From the NCBI GenBank assembly GCA_018228705.1, contig CP073694.1, positions 1,116,001 to 1,180,000 on the forward strand: a stretch of DNA of 64,000 bases. Reading direction: 5' to 3'. A model generated the notes under the pieces. The model ran no database searches and was not told the origin of the DNA. It saw nothing but the letters and a program-made list of their open reading frames with translations. This stretch comes from Dysosmobacter sp. Marseille-Q4140 (lineage in GTDB: Bacteria; Bacillota; Clostridia; Oscillospirales; Oscillospiraceae). Both the position numbers and the translations under genes were made by a program. Within the stretch, counting starts at the first letter, position 1. Every line of letters begins with the position of its first letter. Below, one piece after another: positions 7,701 through 15,776 of the stretch.

Positions 7701-10335
7701 CTTCTTCCAAAATATAGGTGCCCGCAGTGAGGCCGGTCCAGATGGCGGTGCCGTTTTGCCCGGTCACTTTCTGCCCGATGATGGTTCCTCCGGTGCCCGA
7801 GGTACCACCCAAAAATCTCAGTTGGAAGGTGGCCCCAGCCAAGGCTTCACCGGTGACGGAATCATACTTCTCGACAATAATTGCGTTGAGCGGCGTATTC
7901 TCAAAACGCACCGTCTTGCTCTCGCCGCCGTGGAGGATGACTGTCTGGCGGGTGGGCTCCTTCATCTGGAACCCAGGGGCAGGCTCAACTTCCTCGATGG
8001 TAAACTCGCCGGGGTACAGTCGCTGGCCCTGCTCGTGGAGCTTGATCTCGCCGTTGGCATCGGTGACGATCTCGCCATAGTCGATGGTGGCAGGTGCATC
8101 TGCGGCTTCGCCATTGCTGGCATAGGTCACGTGAAAACGCGCCCCCTCAACAGGAGCGCCTGCAATACTGTCCACCTTATAAATGGTGAGTTCCGGGGCC
8201 TTGTGGTCCTTGAACGTCACCTCTTTATCATCGCCGGCATTGAGCGTGATCGTCTGCTCCCGGTCTGCGTCCTTATCGGGGAGGTAGTAGGGGGCCGGAA
8301 CGGACAGCTCTGTGATTTTGTATGTGCCCGGCTGAACCCGCAGGGTGACGGTGCCATCCTGGCCGGTGGTCACATCATGCTGATAATCGCCGTCGATTGC
8401 CTCGATCCGAAAGACGGTGCCGGGGATCGGGGTGGTAGAGTCCGCGGCGTCTACTTTTGCAATCGTCAGCTCCGGCTGCTTGAGGTTATCAAAAATCAAC
8501 TGACGGTCATCGCCAGGGCCCAGCCAGATGGTCTGAGTCGGCTCCGCCGCCACCACATAGGGGTCCGGGACGGAGATCTCCGTCACCTCGTAGCTGTCAA
8601 CGGGGAGGCCGGTCAGGGTCGCGGTGCCGTCCGGCCCGGTGGTCACATCCATGTGGTAGCCGTAATGAATGCCAGTGATTTCAAACACCGCGCCGGGGAC
8701 CACCTCACCCGTCTGTCCGTCCCGCTTGAGGATGGTGAGGGTCGGAAGCATCTGATCCACCGCCGTGACAGTGACGGTGCCGCCGCCGTCCACAGTGGCC
8801 TGATCCACATGGGCGATGACCGGCTGCTGCAGTTTGGCATACGGGGCCGGGACAGATACCTCGAAAAAGGCGTACATCCCCTCGGTAACATTGGGAACGA
8901 TGATGCTGCCGTCCGCGTCGGTGGCCTCCGTGGCAACCACCTGGCCGTCTTTGACCACATTGAACACGGCGCCCTCGATGGGGTCATCTGAGTCATCCAG
9001 CTTGATCAGCTGAACTTTGACCTTGGCGTCGTTTTCAAAAATCAAATCGACATCATGCTTGCCGTCCCAGTAGAACTCCTGGCGGACCTTGTCAGGATCA
9101 CTGCTGGTGGTGTACCCATTCGGCGGGGTCACCTCAGACGCGACAAAAGAACCAATAGGCATGGCATCCCAGGGCACGTCCTCCAGGTAGCCCCCTGCGC
9201 CGGTGATGTACGTGCCCACGAACTCATTGTCCACGCCCTCGATCTTGATGACCGCGCCGGCCAGGCCCTTGGTGGGATCATCGGCATCGACTTTGCGGAT
9301 GCTGCCTTCGCCCGTACGGATAGGGGTGTCAGTGAAGGTCACAGTTGCAGTCGTTTCACCAGTAGCGCTGGGCAGAACGACATACTGAGGGCCGGCATTG
9401 TCGATTTGGTAATTATCCGGCGGATCCAGTTCCGTCACAGAGTAAGTCGAGGCCTCCAGATTGGTGATCGTCACAGTTCCATCACTTCCGGTGACGACTT
9501 CCTGGCTAAAAGTGCCGTTGGCATTCTGCACCAGGAACCGGGCGCCGGGGAGCGCAAGGTTGGGATTGGTCGCATCCACCTTTTTGACGGTCATCTGGTA
9601 CCGCTCCCGTGTGACGGTCAAGTCGCCAATGATGATGCTCTGAACATCATAGGCCGGATGCTGGGCGGAACCGGGGCCGGCGTAGTCGTACTCGTAGACT
9701 TTACAGTCGCCCCAGACGCCCTGGGCTCCCAGATCCAAAATATACTGCGCCCGGTCGCGCAGAGTGGTCCCGTCTACAACGTCGTCAATACTGGTGTAGT
9801 TGGTGTGCTCCAGATTGTTATAAACGTATAGCAGCTCCTCGGCGCAGGCAGCTACCGGATCAGAGAAGAGATTCTCCTGATAGCGCCACACCACCGCCTG
9901 CACCCAGGCGTTCATGGTCCAGGTATAGTCGCTGCTCCAGACCTCGTCCACCCCCAGGGCGCGGGCCTGGTCCGTGAAGATCCCGCGGCTGTGGGCATAG
10001 AAATACGCCAGCATGGTCTTCACGGTGGGGTCGGTAATTTCCCTGGGATTGTTCCATTCATGCCCCTCAAGTGACCAGCCCATGCCGCCTCCGTGATCGG
10101 CACAAAATCCCATGACGGTGTCACCGTTGTAGTCGAATTTCATCTGGTGCAGCCAACAGGTGCTAAGGGCAGCAGACTCATAATAGACACCGTTATGCGT
10201 GCAATCCTCCATAACGATGGTATTGGGGCCGGCCGCGAAAGCGGTGCTGGGCAGGAGTCCGAGCATGCAGATCAGCGCCAGCAGGATACAAACGAGGCGC
10301 TTTTGCGCAGCAGGAAATTGTTTCAGTTTTTCCAT
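4738..10335 (-). CDS. Giant thioester-domain surface adhesin with ~15 Cna-B (SpaA) modules and terminal LPRTGY
   Basis: 1,865 residues. A signal peptide (1-34, cut near STAFA) leads into a thioester domain with candidate bond-forming Cys78 (GFCADHG) and Gln146 (WVQAVVW), the TQXA-type signature used for covalent attachment to a target surface. From about residue 246 to 1681 come roughly 15 Cna-B/SpaA modules of ~96 residues, each opening with a strand such as LVIDKRDS and closing with an Asn strand (F-x-N), the Lys/Glu/Asn pattern of self-forming isopeptide bonds. A C-terminal domain of ~184 residues ends exactly in LPRTGY. The usual hydrophobic segment and charged tail after LPxTG are absent. 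A sortase is encoded two genes upstream. AAGGAG precedes the ATG. Confidence 0.93.
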   Translation of the reverse strand: MEKLKQFPAAQKRLVCILLALICMLGLLPSTAFAAGPNTIVMEDCTHNGVYYESAALSTCWLHQMKFDYNGDTVMGFCADHGGGMGWSLEGHEWNNPREITDPTVKTMLAYFYAHSRGIFTDQARALGVDEVWSSDYTWTMNAWVQAVVWRYQENLFSDPVAACAEELLYVYNNLEHTNYTSIDDVVDGTTLRDRAQYILDLGAQGVWGDCKVYEYDYAGPGSAQHPAYDVQSIIIGDLTVTRERYQMTVKKVDATNPNLALPGARFLVQNANGTFSQEVVTGSDGTVTITNLEASTYSVTELDPPDNYQIDNAGPQYVVLPSATGETTATVTFTDTPIRTGEGSIRKVDADDPTKGLAGAVIKIEGVDNEFVGTYITGAGGYLEDVPWDAMPIGSFVASEVTPPNGYTTSSDPDKVRQEFYWDGKHDVDLIFENDAKVKVQLIKLDDSDDPIEGAVFNVVKDGQVVATEATDADGSIIVPNVTEGMYAFFEVSVPAPYAKLQQPVIAHVDQATVDGGGTVTVTAVDQMLPTLTILKRDGQTGEVVPGAVFEITGIHYGYHMDVTTGPDGTATLTGLPVDSYEVTEISVPDPYVVAAEPTQTIWLGPGDDRQLIFDNLKQPELTIAKVDAADSTTPIPGTVFRIEAIDGDYQHDVTTGQDGTVTLRVQPGTYKITELSVPAPYYLPDKDADREQTITLNAGDDKEVTFKDHKAPELTIYKVDSIAGAPVEGARFHVTYASNGEAADAPATIDYGEIVTDANGEIKLHEQGQRLYPGEFTIEEVEPAPGFQMKEPTRQTVILHGGESKTVRFENTPLNAIIVEKYDSVTGEALAGATFQLRFLGGTSGTGGTIIGQKVTGQNGTAIWTGLTAGTYILEEVDPADGYSIIQSSETVYLADSGEQSVITVRFQNMPDGILLVRKVCATNPSVTLPNAEFKVTYADGTLIGDSNGIFRTDENGEIRIEGLAPGKSVIVTEVSAPPGYIIDTQSQTVQIKEGRTVTLTFKNQPKGELIIQKRDSATKQPLPGAEFRVTTAAGCEVGLDGVIGDSTLTQNGIFTTDSNGEIRITNLAPGAYVISEIRSPSGYVMDAPSTNVVIGEGGDTQTVVITNSKAGSLVIDKRDSLTGEPLEGVTFKVTTSTGEFVPDENGYISSNGLYKTDKDGNIQIDGVVGTLVVTEVETIPGYTIDPAHQTQTVQVNPNDTQTLYFTNTPSTTLVIEKYIEGTTTPLEGVTFLVTDSSGAVVGPSNGEYITDEAGRIVIDDLEPGTTVTAREIKTLEGYVLDGAPKSIKIKAGEVQILRFYNSKQGTLVIRKLDSETHEPLAGVEFELTYADGGYVDDANGHLSSKGLYTTDQNGEIRISGVTGTIVIKETKTIEGYTIDEATRIQTVEVNPEDTQTITVYNDPIGGVEILKVDANRTSKRIPNTTFEIRKIDDELIDTVTTDKNGRVFCALENGAYYAVEIEAGEGYRLDDTPHYFEVENGKTTSISIENEAFSGLLIHKVDSTTGEGIYGAHFLVYDSSKNPIGEYVSDDRGYVYVEGLSSGRYYVRELDNEGYLVDDELKTVYIRDGATTEIEWENTPITAQIQIWKKSADDNAINGFPAGTPLEGAVFEIYNKANALVDTIESNSRGLAVSKPLPLGRYIVKEVSSPQYYSVSEEEVTVYLEHEGQIVQIEFLNESVYTNVSIGKSGYTEVVPGQEIRYTFKDIANNSTVPLDSFYWRDTLPTDAVRLDKIITGTYSARLNYKVVFQTNLSNTQRVLADNLNTLQNYTLDASPAALGLASNEYVTQVTFLFGRVPGGFRQVETPYIYCDVLSDLPHEYRFANKCDVGGMWRNQWIQATDRWVTIIYRGGPVPTLPRTGY

Positions 10336-10372
10336 GCAGATAAACTCCTTTTCTCGAAAATTGTGTAAGAAA

Positions 10373-10402
10373 AAAGCCTCCCAGCTGCTGCTGGAAGGCT
10401 TT
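10373..10402 (-). terminator. Terminator after the CAP-domain gene
   Basis: A stem of AAAGCCT plus flanking pairs with a short loop, followed by six T on the minus strand. It sits between the CAP gene stop and the giant adhesin gene, so it may lower or separate adhesin expression. Confidence 0.75.
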
Positions 10403-10416
10403 CCGCGTTTGAGGTA

Positions 10417-11676
10417 TTATGCGTATGGATTGATGGTGCCGGACATTCCGACAAATAAATAGCAGTAGGTCACCCCCTCATACCGCACCACACCGACGCC
10501 CAGACTGTCCGCCTTTGGGTCGAGCATTGCTCGCAGATGCCCAGGGGAGTTTACCCAGTTTTTCACTGCGGTTTTGGCAACATCCTCCGCGGTCACGCTG
10601 GTAAATACTGTTAAATTGCAGCTGAACCCATAGGGATATCCATGAGCGAGGACAAGCTCACACTCCTCCTGGCTGTCGTGCCAGGTGTTCCGGCGCGTGG
10701 CATAGTCCTGAGCCGCGTCCATGAGCGACTGATCGGCCGGGGCTGCGGACTGGCCGTATTTCTGCCGGACCTGATTGACAAGGGCAAGGATCTCTGTTCG
10801 GATCTCCAGGTTATCTGCGTAATCAGTTCCTGCTGCCGGCCGACCTTCGTCAACATCGGATACCGTGATCGTAAGACGGCCCTGTTCCCCGTCTGCCGCA
10901 ACTACAAAAATGCTTGCAGTACCGGGCGACTTTGCGACCGCGACCCAATTCCCGGCGATCTGCTCTACCGTAAGGATTTCCGGATTGCTGGATACCAGCT
11001 CAAGTTGCGCGTCCGACGGATAGACCAGCAGGCCGCTTCGTGTACCCGCCTTCAGGATGTTCCCCTTGTAGCTACTGATGGAAACAGATGCTCCGGTCGC
11101 TCCAGCGGAGGTCCTCTGGAAGTTTCCGGTCAGTGCGCGGTATAGCATGACCGCAAGATCACCGCGGGATATGGTTCCCTGAGCCGTCATAGCAGGCTCA
11201 CTTAGGCCAAGATCACAGGCGGTGCTACAGGCGCTGTTGTAATCCCACACCAGGTCTGGCAGAGCCAGATACCGCAGAATCACGGTGCAGGCTGCCGTGG
11301 GCGTCACAGGATCCTCCGCGCCAAACAGGCCATCGCCATAGCCGACCATGAGGCCGTGGTAGGCGCAGTAACCGGCATATTGCCGGGCCCAGTCTGGAAC
11401 GTCCTGAAATTGGCACTGGGCGGCATAGAAGTCTCGGCTTTCCTCCACCTGTCCGGAGCCGCCGTGCAGCCGTGCAAGAATCGTGGCCAGATGGGCGCGG
11501 GTCAGCGGGGCGCTGAAGTTCATATTCCCCTCCCCGTCCCCGACCATGATCCCATGACTGTTCAGGTACTGCGAAGCGGCTTTCAGTTCTTTGTTGCTGC
11601 TTTCCGCCGCATACGCCGGCAGGGCCAAAGAAAGCGAAAAGACGGCAGTAAACAGCAGGATGGGCAGTTTACGCAT
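10417..11676 (-). CDS. Secreted SLH - Big-like - CAP (SCP/PR1) domain protein
   Basis: 419 residues with a signal peptide (1-23, ALPAYAA). Three S-layer-homology-like repeats follow (about 30-70, 85-145 and 148-185), which usually bind secondary cell-wall polymer. A Big-type beta domain is suggested at about 195-275 (LVYPSDAQLELVSS to LTITVSD). The last ~130 residues are a CAP domain (TEILALVNQVRQKYG, TAVKNWVNSPGHL), a secreted fold of unclear biochemical role in bacteria. Its place between the sortase and the adhesin suggests a cell-surface role in mating contact, which is inference. A GGGGGAA element lies before the ATG. Confidence 0.85.
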   Translation of the reverse strand: MRKLPILLFTAVFSLSLALPAYAAESSNKELKAASQYLNSHGIMVGDGEGNMNFSAPLTRAHLATILARLHGGSGQVEESRDFYAAQCQFQDVPDWARQYAGYCAYHGLMVGYGDGLFGAEDPVTPTAACTVILRYLALPDLVWDYNSACSTACDLGLSEPAMTAQGTISRGDLAVMLYRALTGNFQRTSAGATGASVSISSYKGNILKAGTRSGLLVYPSDAQLELVSSNPEILTVEQIAGNWVAVAKSPGTASIFVVAADGEQGRLTITVSDVDEGRPAAGTDYADNLEIRTEILALVNQVRQKYGQSAAPADQSLMDAAQDYATRRNTWHDSQEECELVLAHGYPYGFSCNLTVFTSVTAEDVAKTAVKNWVNSPGHLRAMLDPKADSLGVGVVRYEGVTYCYLFVGMSGTINPYA

Positions 11677-11745
11677 ACTGATTCCCCCTTTTCTTGATAT
11701 TTGACTTAATTACATCGAAAAGAGGTCAGTTTTGCAAAAATACTG

Positions 11746-12534
11746 TCAGGTGATCTCCCGGGCCTGCACGCACCAGCGCATCTCCGGCACATTTCGGACA
11801 CAGGTGATCAGCGTGATCATATTCTCGCTGCTCCGGCCCAGGCGGGAGAAATCCGTTTCTTCAATCTGCCCCACATAGAACACCTCATAGGTGCGCGTGC
11901 CGAGCTTCGTGGTGTAAGTGATCTTGTCGCCGTCCTCCAGGGTGTGGATCTGTCCAAAGTGGTTGGCCACACCTCTGTTATGGCCCGCAAGCCCAACATT
12001 GCCGTCCCAGCAGGAGGTGGATTTGAAATGCCCGGCGCCTTTGGCAAGGCTCTCCAGGCTTTCGTCCTCATACACCTTGACGGAAAGCCCCAGAGAGGGG
12101 ATCTTCAGCCGGCCCAGGCTGCCGTCCTCATAAAAGAGGCCGTCCGGGAGGGTGAACTTGTTGCTGCTCAGGCTGGTATCCGCGGCCGGGGTGCTTTCAT
12201 CGTAGGACGCCGGCGGCAGGTAGATTGTTTCACCGCTGATGGTGCTGCTGCCAGTTGATGTTCCGGACTGGGGGATCAGTGTCGTGCCGGCACCAGGCAG
12301 ATAGGACTCCGGACTGCCGAAAGGCGGCGCAATGACGGCGGTATTCTTGCTGCGGTCGATGTTACTGCTCTCCGTCACCCCTCGGCCAACCACGATCACC
12401 TGGTCAACGGAGGTGGGCGGAGCATACATGGGGCCGTCCGAGTCGTCAAACTCATACTCCGCCGCCAGTGCCGGGGTCGCCATCATCGCTGTGATGGCCA
12501 GCAGCAGCATCGTTGCTTTCAGCCAGTTCCTCAT
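11746..12534 (-). CDS. Sortase, probably class B/D-like
   Basis: 262 residues. An N-terminal hydrophobic segment (1-24) ends in PALAA, so it might even be cleaved; there is no C-terminal span. A low-complexity linker runs to about residue 135, followed by the sortase barrel with the full catalytic set: His185 (GLAGHNRG), Cys245 (TLITCVRN) and Arg253 (EMRWC). It should cleave an LPxTG-type motif and join the product to an amino group on the wall or another protein. The obvious substrate is the LPRTGY-ending adhesin encoded two genes downstream. The ATG has AAGGAG upstream and lies 83 bases inside the preceding gene. Confidence 0.88.
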   Translation of the reverse strand: MRNWLKATMLLLAITAMMATPALAAEYEFDDSDGPMYAPPTSVDQVIVVGRGVTESSNIDRSKNTAVIAPPFGSPESYLPGAGTTLIPQSGTSTGSSTISGETIYLPPASYDESTPAADTSLSSNKFTLPDGLFYEDGSLGRLKIPSLGLSVKVYEDESLESLAKGAGHFKSTSCWDGNVGLAGHNRGVANHFGQIHTLEDGDKITYTTKLGTRTYEVFYVGQIEETDFSRLGRSSENMITLITCVRNVPEMRWCVQAREIT

Positions 12535-13423
12535 ACATCTTTCGCTCCTTCCGTTTCATGAAAAAGTATGTTCCTCCGGTACCGGCGCCGAGAGCCACCA
12601 GCGCGGGCAGGGCCACCATGAGCCAGTTGAGGCCGCCGCTTTGAGACTGCTCCTCCGCAACAGGCTCCATCGGCGTGCCGGTGAAAATGACGGTGTAGCG
12701 GATCACTGTGACCCCAGTGCGGTAGACCTCACCTGAGTAGTTGGCTGTGGTGGTATAGCCCGTCACATAACTGACTGTTTTGCTCCCGCCGTAGGTGCAG
12801 ACAGCAGTAAAACGATCCCCGATCTCATAGTCATCGGCGTTGTAGGTGTTGTCCGTCTGCCACTGGACATCCTGGAGCGTCAGGGTCCGTCCGCCCTCAG
12901 TGATGCTTTTCGGCAGATGGTTGAGGTCTTGGTTTGCAAGATTGGGGTAGGTCCTGGTGGCTGTGACCGGCTGGGTGCTGCTGCCATACCCGGCCGCTTC
13001 GGTCTTGATGCTGTCCAGATCCAGCGTGAGGGTGCCGGTAAACCCCTCTTCCGTGGTGACCTCTTTCTCCTGGGGCAGCAGGGACAAAATCGTGTCCATG
13101 TCCTTTTTGTCGCTGTCCACCTTCTCTTCCTGGGTGATGACCTGCGTCTCACTGCCGATGATGACCTCTCGCAGCACATCGGTGCAGTCGTACAGGAGGC
13201 CATCCCGCTCAAACTGCCCCATGGGGAGCGTGGAGGGATCGGTGTTGGGCGAGAGATCATACACCTTGCGGATCTCCTTGTTGTCCTGGTCGAGGATGAT
13301 ATCGACCGGGAGCATGGCGTCAGGATCCGTCACGTCCAAACTGACCGCGCCCGCAGGCAGCGTCAGCATGGTCAAAAGCAGGAGCGATGCGGTGAGAGAT
13401 AAGATTTTGTTCTTCACTGACAT
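12452..13423 (-). CDS. Exported, C-terminally membrane-anchored ICE protein of unknown function
   Basis: 323 residues: signal peptide (1-26, TLPAGAV), a ~225-residue extracellular region, then a membrane span (about 270-290, LMVALPALVALGAG) followed by a KRKERK stop-transfer and a Gly/Asp-rich cytoplasmic tail. The ectodomain looks beta-rich and has no motif I recognise. Its 3' end overlaps the sortase start by 83 bases, so the two are probably translated together. From its place between a pilin candidate and a sortase it may be a surface part of the conjugation machinery. That is inference; a minor pilin-like or pairing factor is equally possible. Confidence 0.7.
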   Translation of the reverse strand: MSVKNKILSLTASLLLLTMLTLPAGAVSLDVTDPDAMLPVDIILDQDNKEIRKVYDLSPNTDPSTLPMGQFERDGLLYDCTDVLREVIIGSETQVITQEEKVDSDKKDMDTILSLLPQEKEVTTEEGFTGTLTLDLDSIKTEAAGYGSSTQPVTATRTYPNLANQDLNHLPKSITEGGRTLTLQDVQWQTDNTYNADDYEIGDRFTAVCTYGGSKTVSYVTGYTTTANYSGEVYRTGVTVIRYTVIFTGTPMEPVAEEQSQSGGLNWLMVALPALVALGAGTGGTYFFMKRKERKMYEELAESNDAAAGHHSDDGDPGTGGGV

Positions 13424-13457
13424 ATCCTCCTCAGGTTTGATTTTGCTCTTTCTGGAA

Positions 13458-13850
13458 TCAGGGAGTAGTCGACGGCGTGTACTGTCCGCCCTGAATCAGC
13501 GGCTGCAGGTAGGCGACCACAAAGCCCAGGGTATTGAGCACGATCCAGGTCACGACGATTCTCTTCAGCCAACTGGTCGCCTCTGCGACGGCCCGCTCAT
13601 TGCGGGAGATCATCCGCACCAACAGCGCCACCGCAGCCGCAGTCACTGCCACGATGGTAGAGATGCCCACCAGCTCGCCATAGACATCTGCGATAATCGT
13701 GCTGAACCGTGTCCACATGGTGTCCGCAGCAGCCGCCGGCTGGGCGAACAGCACCATCATGTAACAGGATACCGCCGCCATCTGGAAAGCGTTGCGCAGC
13801 CGTTGGGACGCCTTCACCCAGCGATCCCTCCTGCTCTCGTCCTTTGCCAT
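13458..13850 (-). CDS. VirB2/TrbC-like pilin or channel subunit candidate
   Basis: 130 residues. A basic N-terminus precedes a hydrophobic signal-like segment (about 24-42, ending QPAAAADT), then two more hydrophobic segments (about 57-78 and 94-115) separated by a short polar loop. This is the pattern of VirB2/TrbC-type subunits, whose leader is removed and which then form the conjugative pilus or pore. AAGGAGGG lies just before the ATG. It is followed by envelope genes and, further on, VirB6, VirB1, VirB3 and VirB4 analogues. Assignment is by topology and gene order. Confidence 0.62.
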   Translation of the reverse strand: MAKDESRRDRWVKASQRLRNAFQMAAVSCYMMVLFAQPAAAADTMWTRFSTIIADVYGELVGISTIVAVTAAAVALLVRMISRNERAVAEATSWLKRIVVTWIVLNTLGFVVAYLQPLIQGGQYTPSTTP

Positions 13851-14041
13851 TTGCTTCCCTCCTTTTCGTCATATTTGCAGCAAAGAGCCGCCTCGAAGCG
13901 ACTGTTCTCAATCACTTCAAGGCGGCTCCCTGCCGTCAGGTCCAGTTTTGGACGATAACAGGATAGCACATCTGCACTCCCCTTGTCATCCGCACCGACC
14001 TTGCCAATTTTCTGCCATTTTTCTGCCGCAGAGTAGGACAT
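13814..14041 (-). CDS. Possible 75-residue ICE protein, translationally coupled
   Basis: The ATG at 14041 overlaps the TGA stop of the upstream gene (TGATG) and has GGAGGGG just before it, a strong coupling signal. The product starts MSYSAAEKWQKIGKVGADD and has no membrane segment, three Cys and a basic C-terminus. It overlaps the pilin-candidate start by 37 bases. A long RNA hairpin (13885-13928) lies inside it, so the reading frame could be incidental. I do not recognise a family. Confidence 0.48.
   Translation of the reverse strand: MSYSAAEKWQKIGKVGADDKGSADVLSCYRPKLDLTAGSRLEVIENSRFEAALCCKYDEKEGSKWQRTRAGGIAG
13885..13928 (-). promoter_or_regulatory. 17-bp RNA hairpin upstream of the pilin candidate
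   Basis: Two 17-base arms around a 10-base loop. In minus-strand RNA all 17 positions pair, two as G-U wobbles; in plus-strand RNA those two become C-A mismatches. This asymmetry points to a structure that works in the ICE transcript. A short T-rich stretch (CTTTG) follows, weaker than a normal terminator. It could be a processing/stability element or partial terminator between the regulatory genes and the transfer genes. Confidence 0.55.
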
Positions 14042-14667
14042 CACCCCTCCAGCAGCGTCAAAAGCTCCAGCCAGGCATCCAGACAGCCGGCTGGGGCCGT
14101 CCACAGCCGGATGGATAAGATGTTGACCGCCTGCTGGCGGAGCCGGTAATAGTGCCGCTCCGAGATATCCAGCCGGTACAGGATATCCGTATGGCTGGGC
14201 TTGTCCGGCGTGATGAACGTCTGGAAGATGATGTTATACATCAGCTCCCCGTTGCCCGGCTTATGGCGCAGGACCGTCAGGGCCTCATTGATCCGGTCCA
14301 GCAGCAGGCGGGACTTCCGAATGCTGAGCAGGCGGTGCTCCAACTTCGCGTTCCCCAGCGCCACCTGCGTGTCCACTACGCTGAGCAGCGCGTCCAGATC
14401 CTTCAGCGGCTGATCCAGCTCCTGTGCGACTTCACTGGGGAAGCATTCCAAGGCCCAGACGATGTCCCGGTAGTGCTTGAGCATGACCTGGGTGTTATGG
14501 TACATATTCCGGCGAAGCTCCTGCTCCGCAAGCCGGGCTTTCGCATTGGGGATGTCCGGATCTCCCACGATCCCCCTGCGCTCCAGCAAGGCGCGCAGCT
14601 GCTCCTGGGGGATCGCACTATCCTGATTCGGCAGTTCACCACAGAGGGATGCCTTCAAATCTGCCAT
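14041..14667 (-). CDS. ICE protein with a probable C-terminal helix-turn-helix
   Basis: 208 residues from the ATG at 14667, which has GGAGG eight bases upstream; a longer frame reaching 14778 lacks such a site. The protein is largely helical and charged, without membrane segments. Residues ~165-195 (HTDILYRLDISERHYYRLR) read like a sigma-4 or ArpU-type helix-turn-helix, in which a short helix is followed by a recognition helix with S-x-R-x-Y-Y. It starts 31 bases inside the preceding gene and ends in a TGATG overlap with the next, so it belongs to the same operon. A transcriptional regulator is likely; the target is unknown. Confidence 0.6.
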   Translation of the reverse strand: MADLKASLCGELPNQDSAIPQEQLRALLERRGIVGDPDIPNAKARLAEQELRRNMYHNTQVMLKHYRDIVWALECFPSEVAQELDQPLKDLDALLSVVDTQVALGNAKLEHRLLSIRKSRLLLDRINEALTVLRHKPGNGELMYNIIFQTFITPDKPSHTDILYRLDISERHYYRLRQQAVNILSIRLWTAPAGCLDAWLELLTLLEG

Positions 14668-15703
14668 TTTCAATACCTCCATCATCCTGATCCGCAGGCC
14701 CGGCCCGTGGCAAGGTTCCGCGGAATAATTCAAAATTTGGCGTCGCTGGAGATATCCCTTGGCAGTCCTCCCTAACATACTCTAAAATCTTACACGGAGA
14801 AAAATACGCGCGCGTAATATAGCAGTCCTCAGATGCAACACGGCGCTCCTCTTGTTCCCGGGGCAGCACTGCACGACTGTACCAAGCGACCAGCTTGCAG
14901 ATGCGAGCATGGTCGCTCTGCTGGTTTTCGTGCGTATTCCCGTCTTTTGTGCGTATTTCTCTCAAAATGCGCTCGACTTTGTCCTGGGACGGCAAGGTGA
15001 ATTGTTCTCCAGTCGGATAGACTGCATTGAAGATGAGGCAGCCGAAAGCGCCTGGCAGCTTATACAGCGGGAAGGCATCCGCATGTTTTCTGAAAAAGCG
15101 CCAGACCTTCGTCTTTTCCCATCCCCAACGCCTGCCAAGGGATTCCAATGTCAAAACAGCGCCGTACTGCCCAAACTGAACAGCCGGTGCCGAGAAGGAA
15201 AACGCATTGCTGGGCTCCTGCCAAACTGTGTGGCACCAGAGGTCGAGCCATGCGTCTGCCTCAGCAAATTGATAATGCCGCTCTGCAAGCCTCTGTGTGA
15301 CGTTCCTGGGCAGGCAGAGGAATCCATACCCCTCTGTCGCATAAACCGCCTCACGGCCCATACAGGGCTCGCCAGAGCATCTTACGACCCAATCTGTGAC
15401 TTGATAGGTCAGTTTCTTTGTTTTTGTGTCCAGTGAGTAGGTAATATAACCGAGGTCAGCCAGAGTGTCCATATGTTCAAGGGCCTGCCGCCGACGTTTG
15501 ATTGCCAGGATACTCTTCAGACCGACGATGCCGCCTGCCCAGCCCCCGGCACTCACTTTGTTGGTGTAACCGCAGTACCGGGCCTGCCCAGTCCTAAAGG
15601 CTGCACGGGAGGCCAATCGAGCCCAAGAGGCCATAATGCCCTTGCCGGGCGGAAGCTGATTGCGGGGTAGTTTGACCCATTGATATTTGAGCAGGCACTT
15701 CAT
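14636..15703 (-). CDS. ICE protein, probable winged-helix DNA-binding or replication-related
   Basis: 355 residues with a good GGAGGGAGG before the ATG. No signal peptide or membrane span is seen. Residues ~50-110 (a Lys/Arg-rich helix then GYITYSLDTKTKKLTYQVTDW) look like a winged-helix, and a second one is suggested around TLESLGRRWGWEKTKVWRF. Proteins of this kind occur near the regulatory end of Tn1549-like elements. Two wing-like units would fit a replication initiator or regulator. I do not recognise a named family, so treat the function as open. It is the first gene of the leftward operon, 28 bases after a terminator-like hairpin. Confidence 0.55.
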   Translation of the reverse strand: MKCLLKYQWVKLPRNQLPPGKGIMASWARLASRAAFRTGQARYCGYTNKVSAGGWAGGIVGLKSILAIKRRRQALEHMDTLADLGYITYSLDTKTKKLTYQVTDWVVRCSGEPCMGREAVYATEGYGFLCLPRNVTQRLAERHYQFAEADAWLDLWCHTVWQEPSNAFSFSAPAVQFGQYGAVLTLESLGRRWGWEKTKVWRFFRKHADAFPLYKLPGAFGCLIFNAVYPTGEQFTLPSQDKVERILREIRTKDGNTHENQQSDHARICKLVAWYSRAVLPREQEERRVASEDCYITRAYFSPCKILEYVREDCQGISPATPNFELFRGTLPRAGPADQDDGGIENGRFEGIPLW

Positions 15704-15727
15704 CTCGCCGGCCTCCCTCCTGATAGA

Positions 15728-15756
15728 TTGAAAAAAGCCCCGCTCCGTGCTACACT
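15728..15756 (+). promoter_or_regulatory. Sigma-A promoter of the zinc-ribbon micro-gene
   Basis: TTGAAA and TACACT with a 17-base spacer, about 30 bases before the rightward ATG at 15786. The promoter overlaps the leftward terminator hairpin. Confidence 0.65.
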
Positions 15757-15776
15757 GGTAAACACGAAAGCGAGGC
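15731..15776 (-). terminator. Terminator or attenuator directly before the ICE operon
   Basis: On the minus strand, arms GCCTCGCT / AGCGGGGC (one G-U pair) plus an inner CGTG / CACG stem are followed by six T. Only 27 bases remain before the ATG of the first operon gene, too few for a promoter. It either stops read-in from lysS or acts as a conditional attenuator. Confidence 0.65.
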
